The notes under the pieces are model-generated. The model was not told the origin of the DNA. It made no database searches and was given only the letters and a program-made list of their open reading frames with translations. Shown here piece by piece: positions 1 through 7,854 of a stretch of DNA of 64,000 nucleotides. Position 1 is the first letter of the stretch, and each line of letters begins with the position of its first letter. The DNA is taken from contig NZ_MJUZ01000012.1 in NCBI RefSeq assembly GCF_002237645.1, positions 1-64,000 of the forward strand, in the 5' to 3' direction. This DNA comes from Desulfovibrio sp. MES5 (GTDB lineage: Bacteria; Desulfobacterota; Desulfovibrionia; Desulfovibrionales; Desulfovibrionaceae). Made by a program: the position numbers and the translations under genes.

Positions 1-94
1 CGTTTACGGGCCGCAAGTAACAGAAATGCAAATGTCAGATCGTGCATGCGCCTGCTAGGGCGCAGCTGGTAAGAGAGCCTTACAGGCGCATATG

Positions 95-121
95 AAAAAC
101 CCCCGGCTATGCCGGGGGATA
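95..121. terminator. Intrinsic terminator hairpin
   Basis: CCCCCGGCTATGCCGGGGG forms an 8-bp GC stem. An A-run lies on the left and an AT-rich tail on the right, so it could work in either direction. On the minus strand the stem is followed directly by TTTTT. It probably ends a gene lying before the window. Confidence 0.7.
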
Positions 122-231
122 TTTATTCAGCCGAAAACGCGATTTGCGGCTGAATCCACGCCACGTTGTGGCGCGCTGCACTTTCGTGCAGCGTTAGAGC
201 ATGTACACTTTTTCAAAGGTAAAATGCTCTA
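121..231 (-). repeat. TAGAGCA-type intergenic repeat, copy 1
   Basis: Read on the minus strand it begins TAGAGCATTTTACCTTTGAA and continues through two short hairpins (GCTGCACGAAAGTGCAGC and GCCACAACGTGGC) to a GGATTC motif. The same order occurs at 12141-12261, 32625-32770 and 43131-43279. The far inverted end is missing, so this copy is partial. Confidence 0.75.
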
Positions 232-344
232 AACCCCGCGTCATGCAGATATCAGAGGCCAGCTCCGCAAGGGCTGGCCTCTGTTTTTGTGCCCCGCGCT
301 TCAGCGAAGGGCAAGATTTTTTGCCGCGTGTGGGCGGCGCTCGC

Positions 345-373
345 TTGACAATTAGATAGCACACTACTATTTA
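345..373 (+). promoter_or_regulatory. Promoter and likely MarR self-operator
   Basis: A consensus TTGACA (345-350) is followed after 17 bp by TATTTA (368-373). The imperfect palindrome TAGATAG (353-359) / CTATTTA (367-373) covers the spacer and the -10 box. MarR proteins usually repress their own operon by binding such a palindrome; that it happens here is inferred. Confidence 0.55.
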
Positions 374-399
374 GCAATGCACCTAAGTGAGGTTGCACC

Positions 400-843
400 A
401 TGAGTACATCACCCAGAGACACCGTGGGCGTTCTGCTTAGCCGTACCGGCAGGGTATGGCGCACACGTCTTGACGAAAGGCTGGAACCCCTGGGCCTGAC
501 GCAGGCCCGCTGGCTGGTGTTGATGCATCTTTCGCGCATGGGCGGTGAAGCCCCGCAGAAAGAGCTTGCGCAGTCGGTCGGCGTTGAAAGCCCAACCATG
601 GTTCGTGTGGTGGACGGCCTTGAGCGTTTGGGGCTTGTGGAGCGCGTGGGGCAAAAAGACGACCGCCGGGCCAAGGTGGTGCGGCTGACTCCCAAGGCCC
701 AGGGCGTGAACGAAGAAATCATGCGCATAGGCTCCGGCCTGCGCGCCGAAGCCCTGACGGGCCTTTCTGACGAGGAACTGGCCGAGTTTTTGCGGATACT
801 TGAAATCATACTTAACAATCTTTGCGCCGCGGCCGTCCGGTGA
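400..843 (+). CDS. MarR/SlyA-family transcriptional regulator
   Basis: A 147-residue winged-helix regulator, the usual size for the family. Residues about 35-100 hold the DNA-binding core: helix-turn-helix (QKELAQSVGVESPTMVRVVD) followed by the wing with the conserved DDRRAK turn. The ATG lies 9 bases after AGTGAGG. It is followed by an HlyD-type adaptor and an EmrB-type pump on the same strand, the standard arrangement in which a MarR protein represses a drug or phenolic efflux operon and is released by the substrate. A palindrome over its promoter (353-373) suggests autorepression. The family call is firm; the ligand is unknown. Confidence 0.9.
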   Translation: MSTSPRDTVGVLLSRTGRVWRTRLDERLEPLGLTQARWLVLMHLSRMGGEAPQKELAQSVGVESPTMVRVVDGLERLGLVERVGQKDDRRAKVVRLTPKAQGVNEEIMRIGSGLRAEALTGLSDEELAEFLRILEIILNNLCAAAVR

Positions 844-879
844 CGTCAGGCCGTGCGCCCCTCAAGGAGCTGTCAGCGC

Positions 880-2004
880 ATGCCCATTTCCCTTTCGCCT
901 CAGGCAGCGCGCCTGCTGTCCGCCCCGGTACGCACCAGAAAACGCATCATGATGCTTTGCGGGTTGATTCTGCTTGCTGCCGTCACTGCGTTTTTTGTGC
1001 ACCGCCAACGGTATATTTCAGAAAATGACGCACGGGTCATGGCCGACATGATCACCATCAGCAGCCGTGTGGACGGCTGGGTGGCCCAAAGGGACGTCAC
1101 CGACGGCGACGTCGTGACCGAGGGCAGCCAGCTTGTCGTCATAGATCAGCGTGAGGCCCTCATGCAGGTGGAAGAGCTCAAGGCCAGCAGCGAGGCTTTG
1201 CGGCTGGAATCCGAGCAGGTGAAGACCCGGCTGGAAACAAGCCGGGACGCCACCGAAAGCGCGGTGGCCGCGGCTCAGGCGCGTCGCGACAATGCCGAGG
1301 CTGCCCTGCGTTCAAGCCAGGCCGCTCTGGACCTGGCCCGCAAGGACCACACGCGCAGTGAAAATCTTATTGCCGAAAACGCCATCGCCCGCCGGATGTG
1401 GGACCAGACCCGCACGCTTTTGCAACAGGCAGAGGGAAAGCACCGTCAGGCCCTTGCCGAGCTGGCCGAGGCTAAGGCCAATCTTGATCAGGCCCTTGCC
1501 CACCGCAACGACCCGCACGAGCTTGAAGCCCGGCTGGAGCAGCTTTCGCAGCAAAGGGCCGAAGTGCAGGCCAGGATCAGGCAGAAAGAGGTGGCGTTGG
1601 CTGACCGCGTGGTGCGCAGCCCCATCAACGGGGTGGTGGACCAGAAATTTGTCGAGCCTGGGGAGTATGTCATTCCCGGGCAGCGCCTGGTGATGTTGCA
1701 CGACCCCAAGGCTGTGTGGGTGGAGGTTCTGCTCAAGGAGACCAAGCTGGGCGGCCTTAAGCCCGGCCAGCCCGTGAGCATAAGCGTGGACGCCTACCCC
1801 GGCCGCCCTTTCAGCGGCAGCGTGGAGCGCATCGGCACGGCGGCCACCAGCCAGTTTGCCCTTATCCCCAGCCCCAATCCTTCGGGAAACTTTACCAAGA
1901 TCAACCAGCGGGTGCCCGTGCGCATCAAGGTGGAGCAGCCGGACGACAATCCCCTGCGTCCCGGCATGATGGTGGAGGTGGACATTGACCTCGCCGGAAT
2001 TTGA
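880..2004 (+). CDS. emrA: HlyD/EmrA-family membrane fusion protein
   Basis: A 374-residue periplasmic adaptor of an efflux pump. One N-terminal membrane helix (about residues 22-42) is followed by the lipoyl-type half (VDGWVAQRDVTDGDVV), a long Ala/Glu/Arg-rich coiled coil (about 80-210), the second lipoyl half (VVRSPINGVVDQKFVEPGEY) and a beta-barrel region. The ATG at 880 is chosen because AAGGAG (864-869) stands 10 bases before it; an in-frame GTG at 853 has no such signal. The stop overlaps the start of the transporter gene by 20 bases, so the two are translationally coupled. No TolC-like outer-membrane partner is in view. Confidence 0.88.
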   Translation: MPISLSPQAARLLSAPVRTRKRIMMLCGLILLAAVTAFFVHRQRYISENDARVMADMITISSRVDGWVAQRDVTDGDVVTEGSQLVVIDQREALMQVEELKASSEALRLESEQVKTRLETSRDATESAVAAAQARRDNAEAALRSSQAALDLARKDHTRSENLIAENAIARRMWDQTRTLLQQAEGKHRQALAELAEAKANLDQALAHRNDPHELEARLEQLSQQRAEVQARIRQKEVALADRVVRSPINGVVDQKFVEPGEYVIPGQRLVMLHDPKAVWVEVLLKETKLGGLKPGQPVSISVDAYPGRPFSGSVERIGTAATSQFALIPSPNPSGNFTKINQRVPVRIKVEQPDDNPLRPGMMVEVDIDLAGI

Positions 2005-3544
2005 CGCCCTTTCCCAGCGTTATGGCGCGGCCTACAAATGGTGGGCCACGGCGGCGGTGATGACGGGCTGCATAGCCACGGTGCTGTCGTCCACCATCGT
2101 CAACGTGGCCATGCCCGACATCATGGGCGAATTCGGCATGGGGCAGGATCAGGTGCAGTGGCTGTCCACGGCTTTTCTGGCCGCCATGACGGCTTCCATG
2201 CTGACGACTGACTGGATGCTGCGCGCTTTTGGCCTGCGCCAGGCCTACCTTGGCGCAATGGCGGCCTTTCTGGCGGCGTCGCTGGTGGGTGCCGCAAGCC
2301 CCGGCGTGGAAATTCTTGTCCTGTCCCGCACCATTCAGGGGGCTGCCGCCGGGCTGGTGCAGCCTTTGGCCATGGTTATGGTTTTTTCCGTCTTTGGCGC
2401 GGAGAACAGGGGCATGGCCATGGGCATCTTCGGCCTGGGCGTGGTGCTGGCTCCGGCGCTTGGCCCCACGGTGGGCGGCCTGCTCATCGACAATTATTCC
2501 TGGCGGTATGTCTTTTTGCTGGGGCCGCCGTTCTGCCTTGTGAGCATGGCGCTGGCCGCCACATTTCTGCCGGGCCGCGACTGCACGGTGGAGCGCGGCG
2601 CGTTTGACCTTTGCGGATTCGTTTTGCTGTGCGTGGGGATAGGCGCGCTGCTTGCCGGAATTTCCAGCGGGCAGCGGGAAGGCTGGGATTCGGACTACGT
2701 TCTGGGGGCGTTTTTTTTAAGCCTCTGCGGCTGGGCAGGCTTCGTCATCCGCGAGCGCACCTGCCCAAAGCCTTTGCTGCATCTCGGCGTTTACGCGAAC
2801 CTCCGCTTTCTTGCCGCGTCGGCTGTGGCCTTTATTCTGGGCATGGGGCTCTTCGGCTCCACCTACCTCATTCCGCTTTTTGTGCAGACCGTTCAGGGGT
2901 ACAGCCCTACGGAATCTGGCCTGCTGCTTATGCCGGGCGGGCTGGTGCTTGGCGTGGTCATGCCTCTGGCGGGGCGCTTTGCCGACCGTCTGCCGGCGTA
3001 CGCCCTCATTATGGCGGGGCTCGCCATCTTCGGCTGGTCCAGCCTGTACATGTCCGAAGCCGGAACCTCTACCTATTTCTGGGATTTTGTGGGCTGGATC
3101 GCGCTGGGCCGCGTCGGGCTTGGCCTGATCATGCCCTCGCTGAACAGCGGGGCGCTGCGGCTGCTTGACGCCGCGCATATGGCGCAGGGGGCCGGGGCCA
3201 TCAATTTCAGCCGTCAGCTGGGCGGCGCGTTGGGCGTGAGCCTGCTTTCCGTGTATCTGGAGCGCCAGACGGAAATTTATGCTCAGGCTTTCAGCACGCT
3301 GCAAAACGGCACCCATGCTGCATCGGATGCCCTTGACCTGATTTCATTCCTGTTTGTAAGGGGAGGGCAACTGGACAACGTGGCGCAAGCCCTGAGGCCG
3401 CCGCAGGCATACAGTTTTCTGTCGGACATGCTGGCCGCACAGGCGCGGGCCATGGGCTTCAGGGAGAGTTTTTTGCTGGTGGGTCTGGCTTTTTTTGCGG
3501 CAGTGGTTCCGGCCTGGTTCATGCGCTCCGCCAGGCATGGCTAA
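1985..3544 (+). CDS. emrB: EmrB-type MFS multidrug exporter (DHA2 family)
   Basis: A 519-residue, very hydrophobic protein with about 14 predicted membrane helices, the DHA2 pattern. STIVNVAMPDIMGEFG near the N-terminus is the typical first-helix motif, and ALGPTVGGLL is the antiporter motif C region (GxxxGPxxGG-like). Start is TTG 1985, six bases after GGAGG (1974-1978), inside the end of the adaptor gene. It should export hydrophobic toxic compounds by proton antiport together with the HlyD protein. Only weak sequence follows before the next gene at 3703. Confidence 0.88.
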   Translation: MTSPEFDALSQRYGAAYKWWATAAVMTGCIATVLSSTIVNVAMPDIMGEFGMGQDQVQWLSTAFLAAMTASMLTTDWMLRAFGLRQAYLGAMAAFLAASLVGAASPGVEILVLSRTIQGAAAGLVQPLAMVMVFSVFGAENRGMAMGIFGLGVVLAPALGPTVGGLLIDNYSWRYVFLLGPPFCLVSMALAATFLPGRDCTVERGAFDLCGFVLLCVGIGALLAGISSGQREGWDSDYVLGAFFLSLCGWAGFVIRERTCPKPLLHLGVYANLRFLAASAVAFILGMGLFGSTYLIPLFVQTVQGYSPTESGLLLMPGGLVLGVVMPLAGRFADRLPAYALIMAGLAIFGWSSLYMSEAGTSTYFWDFVGWIALGRVGLGLIMPSLNSGALRLLDAAHMAQGAGAINFSRQLGGALGVSLLSVYLERQTEIYAQAFSTLQNGTHAASDALDLISFLFVRGGQLDNVAQALRPPQAYSFLSDMLAAQARAMGFRESFLLVGLAFFAAVVPAWFMRSARHG

Positions 3545-3702
3545 GGCGACTGCCAGAAGGAGGCGGGTTTGCTGCTGCGGCGGCCAGACGCGCGCGAGTT
3601 TTCTGTGCGAAGGTCGAAAGGTCGAAAGGAGCGGAACAGGCGAAAGGGGCTTGTGCTGCCGTCAGACGTTTGCGGCCGGTGGGCATGGTTCAGCGTAGGG
3701 GC

Positions 3703-4128
3703 CTATTCGCCTTCCTGAGCCAGGATCAGCTCCACTTCATCAACGCTCAGGCCGGAATTGCGGGCGATCTGGCGGCTTGAAAGTCCCTTGCGCCTGCCAT
3801 TGAGGATAAGTTCGCGCAAAAACTGCGGCGAGCGGCTGATGCCCTCTGCCTGTTCCAGCAGTCGGCGCAGGTCGCGGGCGCGTTCCTCAAGCTTTTCGTC
3901 CAGGTTTTGCAGTTCGGCCTGGCGTTGGGCAAAGGTGGCCACGATTTCCCGTTCCAGTCTGGCGTTCATCTCGATGCGGGCCAGCAGGGCTTCCTGATTG
4001 CCCTGAAGGGCGTTGAGCATGGCCTCGGAACGGCGCAGGCGCAGATAGAAGAAAAGCACCCCGCCGAGGACGATCAGCTCAAGTATGGAAAAGGCGGCAA
4101 TAAGGGCGAAAATCAGCGTGTTGTTCAT
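3703..4128 (-). CDS. Membrane-anchored coiled-coil protein with C-terminal HTH-like end, flagellar operon
   Basis: 141 residues: one N-terminal membrane helix (about 5-28), a charged coiled coil (about 30-95) and a C-terminal segment, GLSSRQIARNSGLSVDEVELILAQ, that reads like a small helix-turn-helix. The same layout is seen in unnamed proteins of flagellar operons. It overlaps the preceding gene by ATGA, which indicates translational coupling, and is the last gene of the fliA-cheY-fliL run. The role is unknown; a flagellar or chemotaxis accessory is inferred from position only. Confidence 0.75.
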   Translation of the reverse strand: MNNTLIFALIAAFSILELIVLGGVLFFYLRLRRSEAMLNALQGNQEALLARIEMNARLEREIVATFAQRQAELQNLDEKLEERARDLRRLLEQAEGISRSPQFLRELILNGRRKGLSSRQIARNSGLSVDEVELILAQEGE

Positions 4129-4454
4129 ACTTTGAGATTCAGAAGTTTGCCCACCAGGGGGGAATCAGGCACGCGCGGGGCCTCGTCCTTGTCCGACACA
4201 ACGGGCGGGGGCCGCTTGCGGCGGCGGCTGCCGAACTGGGGCGTGGGCGTCCCGCCATCGGCATCTGGCGAGAGCTTGGTCTTGTCGCCCGCTTCACTCT
4301 TGGCAATCTGCTGCTGCTCATGCCGGGCCATTTCTGCGGCCAGAACCCGCGACATGGCGGCCGAGGCTTGCGGCCCCACTGCGGCGGCATTCACCATCGA
4401 CGTGGCCATGCCTGTCTGGGCATACAGCACGGCCATGGTGGCGTCAACGCTCAT
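4125..4454 (-). CDS. Small unknown protein of the flagellar operon
   Basis: 109 residues from ATG 4454, which has CGGAG six bases upstream. A GTG at 4493 would add 13 residues but has no clear ribosome site. The N-terminal half is Ala/Met-rich and helical (MSVDATMAVLYAQTGMATSM); the C-terminal half is polar with a basic RRRKRPPP stretch. No membrane segment and no recognised domain. It sits between the fliL paralogue and the coiled-coil protein, overlapping the latter by 4 bases, so it is almost certainly co-transcribed. Function unknown. Confidence 0.65.
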   Translation of the reverse strand: MSVDATMAVLYAQTGMATSMVNAAAVGPQASAAMSRVLAAEMARHEQQQIAKSEAGDKTKLSPDADGGTPTPQFGSRRRKRPPPVVSDKDEAPRVPDSPLVGKLLNLKV

Positions 4455-4519
4455 GGCTGGCTCCGTGGTCTGAGGTGCGGCGTATGCCCCCACCCGTGAC
4501 TCACTGGCGGGGCAGGGCG

Positions 4520-5179
4520 CTATTCGTTCAAATAGCTTTCAAAAAGCACATCATCAATGCGGCCCTGTGCAAGGTAGTCGTTGAGGATGCCGGTCAGGTC
4601 CTTCTTGATGGTGACAGCATTGGACGGGTTAAGCAAGTAGTCGTTGGTCTTGCTGCTCAGGTAGAAATACAGGGCATCGCGCAGCGCGATCATCTTGAGA
4701 TCCAGCTCCGCGCCGACGGCCGAACTCTTGCTTATGGTTGAAAACTTGCAGACCAGAAAGCGCGTGGCGCCATTAACGTTTCTTGGCACTACGAACGGGG
4801 CCAGTTCTTTCACATAGTCCTTTGGAGGAGCGGGTGTCTGGCTTGAGGGCACGACAATGACTTCTGGCTTGATTTCAGCGGGGGGAACAGGGGGCGTACG
4901 CAGGAAAAACCACCAGACGGCCGCGCCCAGAATGAGCAGTAAAACCGCAGCGCCGCCGATAATGAAGAGCTTTATGTTTTTTTTGGAGGCAGGAGGGGGC
5001 AGTTGTTCGGCAGGGAGGTTCTTTGTCTCTGGCACTGCCGGAGCATCGGCCCCCTGTTCTTTAAGAAAAGGGGCATCGTCAAGATCCAGGTCAACCTTGC
5101 GCACGGCCGGATCCGACCCTAGCGAAACCTGCATCTCGTCCCTGGCGGGAGTTTCTTTGACATCAGTTTTGTTTGCCAC
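4520..5179 (-). CDS. FliL-like flagellar basal-body protein (paralogue)
   Basis: 219 residues. An acidic cytoplasmic N-terminus (1-68) is followed by one membrane helix (about 71-92), a Pro-rich linker and a C-terminal domain with FliL-type features: LRDALYFYLSSKTNDYLL followed by KKDLTGILNDYL and a closing DDVLFESYL. FliL is a single-pass protein next to the stator that supports torque. A second, separate fliL starts at 63478, so this is one of two paralogues. ATG 5179 begins MANKTD. It lies 59 bases after cheY in the flagellar run. Confidence 0.75.
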   Translation of the reverse strand: MANKTDVKETPARDEMQVSLGSDPAVRKVDLDLDDAPFLKEQGADAPAVPETKNLPAEQLPPPASKKNIKLFIIGGAAVLLLILGAAVWWFFLRTPPVPPAEIKPEVIVVPSSQTPAPPKDYVKELAPFVVPRNVNGATRFLVCKFSTISKSSAVGAELDLKMIALRDALYFYLSSKTNDYLLNPSNAVTIKKDLTGILNDYLAQGRIDDVLFESYLNE

Positions 5180-5238
5180 GCGGTACTCCTGGCAGCCGCT
5201 TTGGGGGCCGCCGCAGGCAGAAACTCCCTCGTGCGATA

Positions 5239-5619
5239 TCAGCCAAAGATTTTGTCTATCTTCTGCTTCATGGTGTCAGCGGTGAAGGGCTTGACGATAT
5301 AGTTAGACACCTTGGCCTGCACGGCTTCAATGATGTTTTCCTGCTGGGCTTCCGCAGTGACCATAAGAAAGGGGATGTGGGCGAACTGTTCGCTGGCGCG
5401 AACCTTGCGCAGCAGGTCGATGCCCGTCATGTTGGGCATGTTCCAGTCAGAAACGATGAAATCTATTTTTTCGCGGTTCAGCACTTCCCAGGCCGTGGTG
5501 CCGTCGTCTGCCTCCACTACGTTCTGAAAGCCGATCTGGCGCAGAATATTACGCACAATGCGACGCATGGTGGAAAAGTCATCAACCACAAGGACACGCA
5601 TGTTGGGATTGTAAGGCAT
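5239..5619 (-). CDS. cheY: CheY-type single-domain response regulator
   Basis: 126 residues, one receiver domain. All key residues are present: acidic pair D13/D14, phospho-acceptor D58 (FIVSDWNMPNMTG), T88 and K110 (NYIVKPF). Phosphorylated CheY binds the flagellar switch and changes rotation. Start is ATG 5619 because AAGGAG stands 8 bases upstream; the TTG at 5625 lies too close to that site. It sits 74 bases after fliA and 59 before the fliL paralogue, matching the flagellar operon order of related bacteria. Confidence 0.92.
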   Translation of the reverse strand: MPYNPNMRVLVVDDFSTMRRIVRNILRQIGFQNVVEADDGTTAWEVLNREKIDFIVSDWNMPNMTGIDLLRKVRASEQFAHIPFLMVTAEAQQENIIEAVQAKVSNYIVKPFTADTMKQKIDKIFG

Positions 5620-5693
5620 GAACAAAGCTCCTTAACGCCTTCGGGCGCCGTCTGGGAGGGCAGGCACATGCCGCGCGCTGTCCTCCGTAAGCA

Positions 5694-6479
5694 TTATGAT
5701 ATGTCAGCGCCCTCACCATAAAGGCTGATGAACTCTTTACGCAGACGGCTCAGGGCCTGCGAGTGCAATTGTGAAACGCGGCCTTCTGTGATGCCCATGA
5801 CTTCAGCAGTTTCACGCATATTCAGCTCATCAGTATAGTAGAGCGACAGTACCAGCTTTTCCCTTGGCGTCAAGCGCTCTATAAGCGGAGCAACCCGCTC
5901 CACAAGTTCACGAAAGGCCGTGTTGCGGTAGGGTTCGCCGCCGGGCTCCTGTCCATCGCCTGCAAGCGTGTCCTGAATGGAGTCCAAAGACAGCCAGAGC
6001 TGGTTTTGCAGGGCTTCAAGGCCCTGGCGCACGTCACGCAACGTAAGGCCGGTAATGTCTTGCAGTTCCTGTTCAGTGGCCTGACGCCCGTGTTCGTGTT
6101 CGACCTTGCGCATGGCCTCGTCCAGCACGCGCACCCGCTGCCGCAGTGAGCGCGGGAACCAGTCCAGCCGACGCAGCTCGTCCAGCATTGCGCCGCGGAT
6201 GCGGCTTTCGGCATAGGTTTCAAAACGTATGCCGAGCTGGGGGCGAAACTTGCCCAAAGCCTCCATAAGGCCCAACGTGCCGGAACTGATGAGCTCTCCA
6301 AGTTCTACGCTGCGGGGCAGTTTGGCTTTAAGGCGCAGAGCCAGAAAGCGTATCTTGGGCGCATAATGGCGCACCACAGATTCCTGCTCTGCCGGAGAAA
6401 ACTTTTCCCAGGCTGTGGCCCCGGTCTCTAGCGCTTCCCAGGGGCAGGGCATATGCGCTTGGGCTGTGCTGGCTTTCAT
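5694..6479 (-). CDS. fliA: Flagellar sigma factor sigma-28 (FliA)
   Basis: 261 residues from ATG 6479 (AAGGA seven bases upstream); an upstream in-frame start at 6530 lacks a signal. Region 2 is clear (LGELISSGTLGLMEALGKFRPQLGIRFETYAESRIRGAMLDELRRLDW), region 3 follows, and region 4 holds LTPREKLVLSLYYTDELNMRETAEVMGITEGRVSQLHSQAL. This sigma factor transcribes late flagellar and chemotaxis genes. A 534-base gap with repeats separates it from flhG upstream, which is unusual for this gene order, so it may have its own promoter. Confidence 0.93.
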   Translation of the reverse strand: MKASTAQAHMPCPWEALETGATAWEKFSPAEQESVVRHYAPKIRFLALRLKAKLPRSVELGELISSGTLGLMEALGKFRPQLGIRFETYAESRIRGAMLDELRRLDWFPRSLRQRVRVLDEAMRKVEHEHGRQATEQELQDITGLTLRDVRQGLEALQNQLWLSLDSIQDTLAGDGQEPGGEPYRNTAFRELVERVAPLIERLTPREKLVLSLYYTDELNMRETAEVMGITEGRVSQLHSQALSRLRKEFISLYGEGADIS

Positions 6480-7013
6480 GATGTTGTCCTTCCGGGATGT
6501 TCCGGTATTGCCTCTTCTACCCCGTGGCACGTTGCGTGCCTGTTTACGTCGCTGTCCGCGCCCGCCAGGCGGGTCAGGACGTGTTGATCCACGTCAGGGT
6601 TGATGTATGGGCGGGCGTCTTGCCCGCCAGCCTGTGGTCAGAGCCAAATCTGAGCGGTTGCCTGTTGCGGGACGCTCTCGGCTGCGCGGGCAGCGCCTGC
6701 CGAGGAGGCGCGAGCGCAGTTCATTTGCGCGGTTCATTTGCGCGATCCGTCCATGCCATTCACCCGTGCGACATGCCATGCTCTTCGTGCGCGTGATTCC
6801 CTCTGCCGGTCGCGCGCCAAAGCGGGCGTCTGCAACCTTTGAGAAGGTATGATCTCAAAGGTAATCTGCTCTCGAGCAATCTCAAAGCAAAATTGCTCTG
6901 GCGGCGCGGGCGCGTCCGTGGCGGAGGCGCAAGCGCGGTGCATCCGGGCGGTTGGTCTGCACTGCACTCTCGCGCAGCGTTAAGCATGTCCCCTTTTTCA
7001 GGTGTGCAATGCC
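6480..7013. other. Gap between flhG and fliA, filled with repeat sequence
   Basis: No convincing gene. It contains GC-rich sequence with GGAGGCGCGAGCGC-like motifs (a second form, GGAGGCGCAAGCGC, follows about 210 bases on), a GAGCAATcTCA / aAATTGCTC hairpin near 6880-6900 and a TAGAGCA repeat end that abuts flhG (6951-7016). The repeats appear to have expanded a junction inside the flagellar run. Confidence 0.6.
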
Positions 7014-7016
7014 CTA
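6951..7016 (-). repeat. TAGAGCA-type repeat, copy 2, touching the flhG stop codon
   Basis: On the minus strand it starts TAGGGCATTGCACACCTGAA and continues to GCTGCGCGAGAGTGCAG. The first three bases are the TAG stop codon of flhG (7014-7016). Confidence 0.65.
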
Positions 7017-7826
7017 GCGGAAGAGCAGCTTTTTCCAGAAGAACTTGATGTTGCCGTCAAGATTTTCCGGTACTTCCCATTGCGTGATGTTGTGCGCCAG
7101 ATCCATGACGGCGCGCGAGGCCGGGCCTTGCGGTTCGCTCACGCAGAAAGGCAGCTGCTGCACCACGGCCTTGCGTACGCCCGTATCACGCGGGATCACG
7201 CCCACAAGCTCCAGTGAAACGCCGCTCAAAAAGTGGTCGCAGGCCTGATGCAGGCGCACGAACATTTCCTTGGCGACCTTCTGGTCCGGGGCCATGTTCA
7301 CGCATACCCTGAAACGCTCCACGCCGTGGTTGGTCTTGAGCACCTTGATAAGGGCGTATGCGTCGGTCAGGGACGTGGGTTCCGGGGTGAGCACCACCAG
7401 GCGTTCCTGAGCGGCCATGTTGAAATACAGCACATTGTCGCTGATGCCCGCGCCGGTATCCACGATGAGATAGTCAAGGTCATCCTCAAGTTCGTCCACG
7501 GCGTCCAGCAATTCCAGTTTCTGCCCGGTGGACAGGGTGAGCATCTCGCTCATGCCCGAAGAGGCGGGCAAGATGGAAAAGCCGTAGGGTGTGGGAAAGA
7601 GGATATCCCCCACGCTGGCCCCTTCATGAAACAGATGGAAAATATTTTTCTGCGGGGTCAGACCAAGGACGACGTCAACGTTGGCAAGGCCCAGGTCGGC
7701 ATCAATGAGCACCACTTGTTTGCCAAGTTGCGCAAGGCATATGGCCAGATTGACCGAAAGGTTGGTCTTGCCCACGCCGCCTTTGCCAGAAGTGACGGAA
7801 AATACCAGGGGAAAAGTGCCGCTCAT
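7014..7826 (-). CDS. flhG: FlhG/MinD-like ATPase controlling flagellar number
   Basis: 270 residues from ATG 7826, which has GGAG seven bases upstream (an ATG at 7841 does not). The deviant Walker A of MinD/ParA proteins is present (GKGGVGKT, residues 14-21), with DADLGLANVDVVLG (A') and YLIVDTGAG (B). FlhG works with FlhF to set place and number of flagella. The N-terminus is short and lacks the extended FlhF-activating region of some homologues. It begins 29 bases after flhF ends. The stop codon TAG is the first triplet of an intergenic repeat. Confidence 0.9.
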   Translation of the reverse strand: MSGTFPLVFSVTSGKGGVGKTNLSVNLAICLAQLGKQVVLIDADLGLANVDVVLGLTPQKNIFHLFHEGASVGDILFPTPYGFSILPASSGMSEMLTLSTGQKLELLDAVDELEDDLDYLIVDTGAGISDNVLYFNMAAQERLVVLTPEPTSLTDAYALIKVLKTNHGVERFRVCVNMAPDQKVAKEMFVRLHQACDHFLSGVSLELVGVIPRDTGVRKAVVQQLPFCVSEPQGPASRAVMDLAHNITQWEVPENLDGNIKFFWKKLLFR

Positions 7827-7854
7827 CAGTGTGCTCCGCATCGTTATGGCCGGG

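Larger units (their letters stand above)
1..399. other. Intergenic region upstream of the MarR gene
   Basis: No gene is visible. It holds a 9-bp inverted repeat (46-54 with 83-91), a strong terminator-like hairpin at 100-118, a copy of the TAGAGCA repeat at 121-231 and the MarR promoter at 345-373. The stretch at 55-90 vaguely resembles a tRNA D-arm, but no complete tRNA can be folded. Confidence 0.6.

Noticed and set aside
40-95. tRNA gene
   Set aside because: A D-arm-like stretch occurs, but no acceptor stem, anticodon arm or T-arm fits.
4455-4493. GTG start at 4493 for the small flagellar-operon gene
   Set aside because: ATG 4454 has CGGAG at the right distance; the GTG does not.
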